In this document: in pieces, positions 32,568 to 39,178 of the stretch | Position numbering within the stretch: the first letter of the stretch is position 1 | Layout of the letters: each line of letters starts with the position of its first letter | Assembly: GCA_944371325.1 (NCBI GenBank) | Contig: CALVXO010000016.1 | Span: 1-39,178 of the forward strand | Direction: 5' to 3' | Source: an uncultured Bacilli bacterium | GTDB lineage: Bacteria > Bacillota_I > Bacilli_A > RF39 > UBA660 | Length of the DNA: 39,178 nt | Made by a program: the position numbers and the translations under genes | The notes under the pieces: model-generated | Told to the model about the DNA's origin: nothing | The model's database searches: none | The model's input: only the letters and a program-made list of their open reading frames with translations

Positions 32568-32596
32568 TTGACAAATAATATAATAGATGTTATAGT
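32568..32596 (+). promoter_or_regulatory. Promoter of the secreted protein/adhesin block
   Basis: TTGACA at 32568-32573 and TATAGT at 32591-32596 with a 17-base spacer. Confidence 0.7.
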
Positions 32597-32617
32597 GCTG
32601 GCAAGAGGTGGAAAATT

Positions 32618-33211
32618 ATGTCTAAGAAGAAAATAATTTTAATTTCATTGCTTACCATTACTATTATAGTTGTTTCCGTTTTTATTTCTTTTCATTTCAT
32701 TATTAAAAATGAGAATAATGTTAATACTAAAGCACCACAACAAACAAGTGAAGTTAAAGAGGAAAAGAAAAATAAAACTGATAATAAAGAAACAGAAAAA
32801 GAATTAACTGATCCTAAAATAACAACTCCCCAAACTAATGAAACAGAAAATCAAAATATAGAAGAAACACCAAAAGAAAAAACAAACGATAATAAAGTAC
32901 AAACACCACAACAAGCACCAAATAATAATCAACAAACTACAACTCAAACAACCCCAAAACAGCCTACTACTCCTCCAAAAGTAGTAGAAACACCAAGTTG
33001 TACTCCAAAACTCTTTTATGTTGTTTTTAGAGCTGACTTTGACAGTTTAGATAAGTTAAAAGCTACGGCAGAACAGTATAAAGAAATCTACGGTTTTGTT
33101 GGATATGAATATATGGACGCAACTGATGACTGTGGTGATACTTATTATCAATTAACAATGAAAACGAAAGATGATAAACTTGTTGAATATTCTGATATTC
33201 CAAAGCCTTAA
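32618..33211 (+). CDS. Membrane-anchored secreted protein with T/P/Q-rich linker
   Basis: A 197-residue protein with an N-terminal membrane helix (about 5-28), a low-complexity linker rich in T, P, Q, N, K and E (about 34-125), and a C-terminal globular domain of about 65 residues (SCTPKLFYVVFRADFDSLD and on) with two Cys that could form a disulfide. The domain is not recognised. AGAGGTGG precedes the ATG. It probably sits on the cell surface beside the adhesin encoded next. Confidence 0.6.
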   Translation: MSKKKIILISLLTITIIVVSVFISFHFIIKNENNVNTKAPQQTSEVKEEKKNKTDNKETEKELTDPKITTPQTNETENQNIEETPKEKTNDNKVQTPQQAPNNNQQTTTQTTPKQPTTPPKVVETPSCTPKLFYVVFRADFDSLDKLKATAEQYKEIYGFVGYEYMDATDDCGDTYYQLTMKTKDDKLVEYSDIPKP

Positions 33212-33223
33212 TAGGCTTTTTTT
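33202..33223 (+). terminator. Terminator overlapping the end of the secreted protein gene
   Basis: AAAGCC pairs with GGCTTT around the stop codon, followed by T residues. Confidence 0.6.
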
Positions 33224-33255
33224 CTTTTGGTTAAAATTAAGGAGGAATTTATTAT

Positions 33256-35757
33256 ATGAAAAATTTAAAAAAGAAAATAATTAATGGCTTTCTTCTACTT
33301 TTAGTTGGTGTATCATGTATTCCAAGTATAACCGTACAGGCAAAAACATATAATGATACATTTAATGAGAAGTCACAGTATATTAAGGGCGATTATGTTT
33401 TAAAAGTAAAAGGAAGTACAAGAAAATATCAACAAATGACCGTTATCACTAGAAATAGCGACGGTCAGTTTGTATATTGCATCGAGCCAGGTACTCCAAT
33501 AGCTAGTGGATCAACTATTTATCAAGGGCAAGACTTCGATCAGTCATATATTGCCAATATAACAAATGAGCAATGGCGAAGAATTAGTTTACTTGCGTAC
33601 TACGGTTACGGATATGGTAATCATACTGATATTAAATGGTATTCTGTAACCCAGTTCCTTATTTGGCAAACAGTCCCACATGGATACGACATTTATTTCA
33701 CAGATAAATTGGACGGAAACCGTATTACCAAATATACCGATGAAATTAATGAGTTAAATCGTTTAGTTGCTGAACACGATATTACACCTAATTTCAATAA
33801 AGATACTATCGACATGACTATTGGCGAAACAATAGAATTAACTGATGCTAATAACGTCTTAAATAAATTTGAAATTAAAAGTACTGATGGTGTTAGTGCT
33901 AGTATCAACGGTAATATGTTAAGCATTACTGCCAATGAAGTTGGTAACGGTAATATTACTATTACTAAAAGGGATAAAAATATGTCTAGTCCTGCTATCG
34001 TGTATGTCCACCCAAAAAGCCAAGATTTAATGTCAAGAGGATATTACGATCCTATTGATAGAGATTTAAAAATAAATATTGTCGGTGGTAAAGTGTCAGT
34101 AAAAAAAGTTGATGCTGACACAGGTTTAGGGATTGCACAGGGTGATGCTACCCTAGACGGAGCTATATTTGGTATCTATTCAATGGACGGTAAACGTGTC
34201 GGTCAAGTAGAATCTGTTGGTGGCGAATATGTCATGAGCGACTACTTACCAAGTTTAGGTACTTTTTATTTGCAAGAAGAAAAAGCATCTACTGGATATG
34301 AATTAAACGAAACAAAATATTACTTTGAAATCACAAAAGATGACTTATATCCTCTTGTTGACGTAAGTGAGAAAGTTATCGAAAGAGATTTAGAAATATT
34401 TAAAGTTTTCGCATCAGATCAAACAGGCTTTCTAACTGGCGAGCCTGACGTAACGTTTGACATTTTTTTGAAATCTAGTGGCGAAAAAGTTACTAGTATT
34501 ACTACTGACGAACGTGGTTTTGCTACTGCAACACTCCCTTACGGTATATACACCATTAAGCAAGTAAATAGTACACAAGACCATGAGTTTGTAGAAGATT
34601 TTGAAATTACAGTAAATGAAAGTGCTGATGATCCTATCTATAAATTGCTTGCAAATGCTGAAATTAAAGCTAAATTAAAAGTTGTAAAGGTAGATAAAGA
34701 AACAGGTAATATCATTGCTAGAAGTGGTATTAAATTTAAAATATTTGATGTTGATAATAATGAGTATGTTTGTCAAACTACCGACAAAGTACAATGTGAA
34801 TTTATGACTAATGAAGATGGTATTTTAATGACACCACTTCCATTAAGTGCAGGTACTTATAGATTAGAGGAAGTCGATCAGTCTTTAGATGGTTATTTAT
34901 GGAATAAACAGTCTAAAGAATTTACTATCGGCGAGGATTCAGAGTTAATTACTGATCCTACTTATGGAGTTATTTTTGAAACTCAATTTGAAAACGAACA
35001 AGTGAAAGGACAAGTCGAAATTTATAAGAATGGCGAAAAAGTTGTTTTTGAAAATGGTAGTTATCACTACGAAAAAATTAAACTTGACGGAGCTATTTTT
35101 GAATTAAGAGCTAGTGAGGACATTATCGTTGGTGGTAAGAAATACTACTTTAAAGACGAACTAGTCGCTACATTAACTACTGATGAAAACGGTTATGCCT
35201 CTTTAGGCGATATGTTATTACCTTTAGGAAAATACAACCTAAAGGAAATTAAATCTAATCATAATAACGTTATTGATCCGACTACTTACGAATTTGAATT
35301 AAAATATAAAGACCAATATACTGGTGTAGTATATCAAACATTTACTTTAAATAATGAATATAGTAAAGGTACTTTAGAATTTACTAAAACCGACCTTTCT
35401 ACTGGCGAGCCACTTCCTAATACTAAAATAGAAATATTTAAAGAAGATGGTACAAAGGTATTCGAGGGTTATACTGACAAAGACGGTAAAATCGTTATTG
35501 ATGATATGCCTATCGGAAAATACTATCTAATTGAAAGTGAAGCACCAGAGGGCTATATTTTAAATACTGAAAAACAGTTCTTTGAAATTACAGAGGACGG
35601 TCAAATCATCAAATCAACTATGACTAATGAAAAAGAAATCGAAGTACCTAATACAGGAGTAAATGCTATTGATATTACTTATATTTTAGGTGGTCTTGCT
35701 ATTCTAGGTGGAATTGGAGCTATCATATATGAAAAAAAGAAAAAAAACAAAAAATAG
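33256..35757 (+). CDS. LPXTG-type surface adhesin with thioester domain and CnaB repeats
   Basis: This 833-residue protein has a signal peptide (cleavage near VQA-K30), a thioester (TQXA) domain (about 60-150) with the Cys of FVYCIEPGTPI and the Gln region VTQFLIWQ, a bacterial Ig-like segment (about 180-255), five CnaB-type repeats (about 275-375, 380-460, 470-570, 580-695, 700-790), and a wall-sorting signal VPNTG, membrane helix and KKKKNKK tail. Thioester domains can bind host surfaces covalently; CnaB domains stiffen through isopeptide bonds. The sortase gene overlaps its end. GC-richer codons than the chromosomal part suggest transfer. SpaA/Cna-type proteins with sortases are common cargo of Tn1549-like elements. 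Confidence 0.92.
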   Translation: MKNLKKKIINGFLLLLVGVSCIPSITVQAKTYNDTFNEKSQYIKGDYVLKVKGSTRKYQQMTVITRNSDGQFVYCIEPGTPIASGSTIYQGQDFDQSYIANITNEQWRRISLLAYYGYGYGNHTDIKWYSVTQFLIWQTVPHGYDIYFTDKLDGNRITKYTDEINELNRLVAEHDITPNFNKDTIDMTIGETIELTDANNVLNKFEIKSTDGVSASINGNMLSITANEVGNGNITITKRDKNMSSPAIVYVHPKSQDLMSRGYYDPIDRDLKINIVGGKVSVKKVDADTGLGIAQGDATLDGAIFGIYSMDGKRVGQVESVGGEYVMSDYLPSLGTFYLQEEKASTGYELNETKYYFEITKDDLYPLVDVSEKVIERDLEIFKVFASDQTGFLTGEPDVTFDIFLKSSGEKVTSITTDERGFATATLPYGIYTIKQVNSTQDHEFVEDFEITVNESADDPIYKLLANAEIKAKLKVVKVDKETGNIIARSGIKFKIFDVDNNEYVCQTTDKVQCEFMTNEDGILMTPLPLSAGTYRLEEVDQSLDGYLWNKQSKEFTIGEDSELITDPTYGVIFETQFENEQVKGQVEIYKNGEKVVFENGSYHYEKIKLDGAIFELRASEDIIVGGKKYYFKDELVATLTTDENGYASLGDMLLPLGKYNLKEIKSNHNNVIDPTTYEFELKYKDQYTGVVYQTFTLNNEYSKGTLEFTKTDLSTGEPLPNTKIEIFKEDGTKVFEGYTDKDGKIVIDDMPIGKYYLIESEAPEGYILNTEKQFFEITEDGQIIKSTMTNEKEIEVPNTGVNAIDITYILGGLAILGGIGAIIYEKKKKNKK

Positions 35758-36373
35758 GAAATTGAGCCGAGTTTTTATCATCGGCTCTCTTTTCATATTA
35801 TTAGGTATTACACTAATCTCTTTAAAAGTTTTTTCTAATTATTATTTAGATAAGCAAGAAGATAAAGCTATACAGGAATTTTTAGATTATAAACCTGATA
35901 CAACAGTTATTATCGAGGAATCTTCTTCTGCTTCTAAAGAATCACAAAATACAAATTTTACTTATGATTATATTGCTGTATTAGAAATTCCTAAAATCAG
36001 TCTAAAACGTGGCTTATTTTCTATTAACGATAAAAATAATAATGTAGATAAAAATGTAGAGATATTACAAAATTCTGATATGCCAAATGTTACAAATGGT
36101 ACACTTGCACTTGCTGGACACTCTGGTAATTCAAGAATTGCTTATTTTCATAAATTATACAAATTAAAAGAAAACGATCAAGTATATATCTACTATCAAA
36201 ATGTAAAATACATTTATCAAGTTTCAAAAATTGAACGACAAGATAAAGACGGTACTATTAGTTTTACAAAAACAAAAGACACTACCGAGTTGGTACTAAC
36301 TACTTGCGATCAGCAAAACAAAGGAAAACAAATTGTGGTTGTCGCTAAATTAGTAGATAAAATCCCCTATTGA
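35729..36373 (+). CDS. Sortase paired with the adhesin
   Basis: A 214-residue sortase with an N-terminal membrane helix (about 14-35) and a catalytic domain containing LALAGHSG (His) and LTTCDQQNKGKQIVVVAK (Cys). The position of the catalytic Arg after the Cys appears to be Lys (GKQIVV). It lacks a C-terminal membrane helix. It would anchor the VPNTG protein to the wall; the class (C or D-like) is not settled. ATG at 35729 has GGAG nine bases before it and overlaps the adhesin gene by 29 bases. Confidence 0.9.
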   Translation: MKKRKKTKNRKLSRVFIIGSLFILLGITLISLKVFSNYYLDKQEDKAIQEFLDYKPDTTVIIEESSSASKESQNTNFTYDYIAVLEIPKISLKRGLFSINDKNNNVDKNVEILQNSDMPNVTNGTLALAGHSGNSRIAYFHKLYKLKENDQVYIYYQNVKYIYQVSKIERQDKDGTISFTKTKDTTELVLTTCDQQNKGKQIVVVAKLVDKIPY

Positions 36374-36387
36374 AAGGAGGAGCTATA

Positions 36388-36621
36388 TTGAGGAAAAAAC
36401 AATTTGATAAAGACTTCGAGTTTGTTTTGAATAAGAAACAGAAAAATCATTTAATAGACAAATCAAATGCTCTTACTGTTAGTGGAGCTGAATACATAAG
36501 ACTACTAATTGAACAAGATATTTTATTAGAAGAACTAAAAACTACTAAAGAAAAATCAGTTGAATTAAGTAATAAACTTCTTGCTGTTCAAGATAAGCTG
36601 AAACGTAAAGATAAACCCTAA
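36388..36621 (+). CDS. MobC-like ribbon-helix-helix protein
   Basis: A 77-residue protein with a basic N-terminal strand (RKKQFDKDFEF), a helix, and the SGAEYIRLLIEQD helix of MobC/ribbon-helix-helix relaxosome proteins, followed by a coiled-coil tail. The start is TTG at 36388 with a perfect AAAGGAGG seven bases before it; an upstream TTG at 36370 lies inside that site. MobC proteins help a relaxase at oriT; no relaxase is seen in the window. Confidence 0.65.
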   Translation: MRKKQFDKDFEFVLNKKQKNHLIDKSNALTVSGAEYIRLLIEQDILLEELKTTKEKSVELSNKLLAVQDKLKRKDKP

Positions 36622-37064
36622 TGGCTGATAATCATAAATATTATTATTTAAAGCTAAAAGACAACTTTTTTGATAGTGAAGAATTGATTATACTTGAATC
36701 ACAAGAAAACGGTTATATTTATTCTAATATTCTCTTAAAACTCTATCTTAAAAGTTTAAAAAATGATGGTCGATTACTTTTCAATAACAAAATTCCATAT
36801 AACCCTAATCTAATTGCAAAAGTAATAAGACATAATCCAAATGACGTTGAAAAAGCCCTTAAAATATTTGAGGCTCTAGGGCTTATTGAAATCTTACAAA
36901 ATGGTACTATTTATATGTCTGATATACAGTCATATATAGGTAAAAGTTCTACTGAAGCTGACCGTAAACGAGAGTATCGAAAACGTATTGAAATGGAAAA
37001 AGGACAAATGTCCGTACATTGTCCACTAGAGATAGAGAAAGAGTTAGAACTAGATATAAATTAG
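36621..37064 (+). CDS. Phage replisome organizer N-terminal-like protein
   Basis: This 147-residue protein matches the N-terminal domain of phage replisome organizers: YYYLKLKDNFFDSEELIILES, then YSNILLKLYLKSLKNDG and a winged helix ending in GLIEILQNGTIYMSDI. The C-terminal DnaD-like part of full-length organizers is absent. The TAATG overlap with the MobC-like gene indicates coupling. Related genes are standard in Tn1549-like elements. Confidence 0.8.
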   Translation: MADNHKYYYLKLKDNFFDSEELIILESQENGYIYSNILLKLYLKSLKNDGRLLFNNKIPYNPNLIAKVIRHNPNDVEKALKIFEALGLIEILQNGTIYMSDIQSYIGKSSTEADRKREYRKRIEMEKGQMSVHCPLEIEKELELDIN

Positions 37065-37080
37065 CCAATAAAAAAAAGGA

Positions 37081-37818
37081 GTGATATATATTATAGATAA
37101 TATTAAATTATTACATGGAGATAGTAATTTATTAATAAAAGATATTAAAGATAATTCTATTGATTTAATTATTATAGATCCACCTTATTTATTAAATATG
37201 GATGGTGGTAAAAAAGGAAAAAGTCGATTAGCTAAAACTCTGTTATCACTAGAAAAAGAATTAACAGATGCTGATCTAATTGATAACTATGATTTATCTA
37301 TATTAAATGAGTTTATCAGGATACAAGATAAAGTAAACATCTATATATGGTGTAATCTTGCTCAAATAAGACAATATTTAGATTTTTTTATCGGCAAGCA
37401 TAACTGTTCTTATGAAATTATTATCTGGAATAAAACTAATGCTATGCCACTTTTTAATAATAAGTATCTTAACGATAAAGAATATTGCCTTTATTTTAGA
37501 AAACGTGGTTATTGTAATCCAGCTAATTATAAACTTGCTAAAACAGTTTATTATCTGCCAACTACTCAAAAAGAAAAAAAGCTATATAAACACCCCACAA
37601 TTAAACCTTTAGAAATCATAGAATCATTAGTACTAAATAGTTCTCGTGAAAATGAAACCATACTAGACTGTTTTATGGGATCAGGTACTACTGGTGTAGC
37701 TGTTATTAATGCTGGTAGTAATCGTAAATTTATCGGTATAGAAAAAAATAAAGATTATTTTTTAACTGCTAAAAAAAGAATTGAAGATACTATAAAAGAT
37801 AAGGAGGACAAGTTATGA
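37081..37818 (+). CDS. Orphan DNA methyltransferase (DPPY type)
   Basis: A 245-residue enzyme with the catalytic DPPY motif at about 33-36 and the AdoMet-binding DCFMGSGTTGVA near 200, the order of the beta class of amino-methyltransferases (adenine N6 or cytosine N4). No restriction enzyme is beside it. The start is odd: the listed GTG at 37081 sits inside the AAAGGAG ribosome site and cannot be used as spaced, and no ATG is near; ATT at 37090 or ATA at 37093 (IDNIKLLHGD) would be well placed. It overlaps the next gene by four bases. Confidence 0.88.
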   Translation: MIYIIDNIKLLHGDSNLLIKDIKDNSIDLIIIDPPYLLNMDGGKKGKSRLAKTLLSLEKELTDADLIDNYDLSILNEFIRIQDKVNIYIWCNLAQIRQYLDFFIGKHNCSYEIIIWNKTNAMPLFNNKYLNDKEYCLYFRKRGYCNPANYKLAKTVYYLPTTQKEKKLYKHPTIKPLEIIESLVLNSSRENETILDCFMGSGTTGVAVINAGSNRKFIGIEKNKDYFLTAKKRIEDTIKDKEDKL

Positions 37819-38036
37819 ATTTAACAAATGATTTTAAAAAAGAATTTGATAATTATGTTATTAGTGTTGCTAAAGAATACGACTGCGATTTATCTAAAGA
37901 CGATTTACAAATAATCTATGACAGTTTCTTTCATAAAGACGTAGGAATTATCCCACCAATGATTAGTAGTAAAGTTCAAGACTTTAAATATAGTAAAGAA
38001 CAAGAACTTATCCAAGATCAAGATATGGAAAAATAA
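37815..38036 (+). CDS. Unknown 73-residue protein
   Basis: I do not recognise this protein. It is acidic and soluble, with no motif. GGAGG precedes the ATG; it overlaps the methyltransferase gene by four bases and touches the ArdC-like gene by one (TAATG), so it is part of the same operon. Confidence 0.6.
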   Translation: MNLTNDFKKEFDNYVISVAKEYDCDLSKDDLQIIYDSFFHKDVGIIPPMISSKVQDFKYSKEQELIQDQDMEK

Positions 38037-39067
38037 TGAATAAATATGCTAAAGAACAATTTGATAAAATTAAAGAATTAAAAAAACAAATTCCTGCATC
38101 TGATAATAAAGAAAAATTAGAAAAAGATATTTTGTCTATTACCGAAGATTTAAAAAGCAAAGCTATTGAATTATTTAATAGTCCATCTAATATCAAACTA
38201 TTTTTAGATAATATAGGAAAATTTAATAATTATAGTCATAATAACATTTTACTTATATTTCTACAAAAGAGTGATGCTACTTTTGTAGCCCCTTTTCAAA
38301 CATATAAAAAATTAGGATATTCCGTTAAGAAAAATCCTGATTCTATTTCTATTATTGTTCCTAGATTTAGTACCATAGTACAAGATAATCGAGATAATAC
38401 TTTAAAATATTATAGTTCTCTATCCGATGAAGAAAAACAAATGTATAAAGACAAAGATAATAATACATTTACATTTCATCATAAAAAGTTGTCATATTTT
38501 TCATTAGGGACAGTTTTTGATATATCTGATAGCACTATGCCTTATGAAGATATTAAAGAAAAATTACACCCTAAAGTAGATAATGAAAATGCAAAAGAAT
38601 ATCTTAATATCCTAGAGGAGTTAGTTAAAGATAATGGCTTTAATCTAAAATACAAAAAAGGTATTAAAGAAGATGGTTATTGCAATTTTCAGGATAAAGA
38701 AATCGTTATAGGTGCTAATCAAACTAATCTTGTAAAATTTAAAACCTTACTTCACGAATTTGCTCACTCTCTAGCTCATACTAATTTAGAAAAAAATTAT
38801 AAAGAATATCAAAATAATAGAAATAAATATGAAACCGAAGCTGAATCTATCGCTTATGTTGTATCTAATTACTTTAATCTTAATGTTCCAGAATTTAGCG
38901 AAACTTATCTTTATAGTTGGTCGAAAAATAAAGATTTTAAAGAAATAGATTCGTCTTTAGAAACAATTTGTAATTATAGTCAAATGATTATTAACAAAAT
39001 CAATGGCAAAATGAAAAATAAAGATTTAGATTATCTTATCCAAAAGTCAAATGAAATAGCTATCTAA
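38036..39067 (+). CDS. ArdC-like protein: ssDNA-binding N-terminus plus zinc metallopeptidase
   Basis: This 343-residue protein has an N-terminal ArdC-like domain (about 40-190, with NYSHNNILLIFLQK and APFQTYKKLGYSVKK) and a C-terminal metallopeptidase-like domain with HEFAH at 240-244 and a Glu pair at 268-270 as likely third ligand. ArdC of conjugative plasmids binds single-stranded DNA and protects incoming DNA from restriction. With the orphan methyltransferase it forms a plausible anti-restriction block of the element. Confidence 0.85.
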   Translation: MNKYAKEQFDKIKELKKQIPASDNKEKLEKDILSITEDLKSKAIELFNSPSNIKLFLDNIGKFNNYSHNNILLIFLQKSDATFVAPFQTYKKLGYSVKKNPDSISIIVPRFSTIVQDNRDNTLKYYSSLSDEEKQMYKDKDNNTFTFHHKKLSYFSLGTVFDISDSTMPYEDIKEKLHPKVDNENAKEYLNILEELVKDNGFNLKYKKGIKEDGYCNFQDKEIVIGANQTNLVKFKTLLHEFAHSLAHTNLEKNYKEYQNNRNKYETEAESIAYVVSNYFNLNVPEFSETYLYSWSKNKDFKEIDSSLETICNYSQMIINKINGKMKNKDLDYLIQKSNEIAI

Positions 39068-39080
39068 ATAACCGTATCTA

Positions 39081-39089
39081 TGGTATAAT
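39081..39089 (+). promoter_or_regulatory. Extended -10 promoter before the last partial gene
   Basis: TGGTATAAT: TATAAT at 39084-39089 with TG one base upstream. Confidence 0.5.
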
Positions 39090-39128
39090 TATCTAAACAA
39101 CAAATAGTAATTTGTAGAGGAGATATTT

Positions 39129-39178
39129 ATGGAAGATAAACAAGTATTATTTAATAATATAGATAAAGTTCACACTAC
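39129..39178 (+). CDS. Partial gene cut by the window end (possibly DUF3781)
   Basis: GAGGAG followed by ATG at 39129 opens MEDKQVLFNNIDKVHTT before the window ends. The NIDKVHTT start recalls DUF3781 proteins, but 17 residues are too few to be sure. Confidence 0.4.
   Translation, partial: MEDKQVLFNNIDKVHT

Noticed and set aside
1..39178. CRISPR array or insertion sequence
   Set aside because: No regularly spaced direct repeats and no transposase were seen on either strand.

Overview
The window is AT-rich DNA from a low-GC Firmicute using the standard code (TGA is a stop, Trp is TGG). It looks like an uncultured gut lineage of the Bacilli/Erysipelotrichia/RF39 type. Pointers are Mollicutes-like traits (a tmRNA tag ending LAFA, a ThrRS without a TGS domain) beside spore-former traits (a SpoVID-like and YsxE-like pair), and GGTGAT-type ribosome binding sites with very short leaders. 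The lineage is inferred from gene content; no search was run.

Region 1 (1-10.9 kb): a bactofilin-like envelope protein, then a compact type IV secretion (T4SS) locus: VirB6/TrbL-like membrane protein, PrgI-like protein, a VirB4 split into two coupled genes, a wall enzyme joining SpoIID-like and M23 domains, a lipoprotein, and a VirD4 coupling ATPase. No relaxase or integrase lies next to it and chromosomal genes flank it.

Region 2 (10.9-28.6 kb): housekeeping genes: rhodanese, RmuC, a DUF2238-like membrane protein, RNase R and SmpB followed by tmRNA (a trans-translation cluster), CoaE and CoaD, an MBL hydrolase, a PHP phosphoesterase, a CheD-like protein, EngB and Der around an unknown gene, the SpoVID/YsxE-like pair, a 56-residue membrane protein on the minus strand, a PASTA-polysaccharide deacetylase, a T-box controlling an unknown gene plus thrS, and galU on the minus strand.

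Region 3 (28.6-39.2 kb): an integrative island beginning at tRNA-Arg(TCT). A truncated tRNA-Arg copy with an intact promoter precedes a complete copy. Then come three unknown minus-strand genes, several XRE-type regulators, two attenuator-like leaders, an ArpU/sigma-like regulator, a secreted protein, a thioester/CnaB adhesin with its sortase, an RHH protein, a replisome organizer, an orphan DNA methyltransferase and an ArdC-like protein. This cargo resembles Tn916/Tn1549-type conjugative elements, but the integrase, relaxase and right end are not in the window.

The most unusual items are the relaxase-less T4SS with its SpoIID-M23 enzyme and split VirB4, the lone CheD-like protein with conserved Thr/Cys/His spacing, the multi-hairpin leader at 31.7-32.07 kb, and the T-box/orphan/thrS arrangement.
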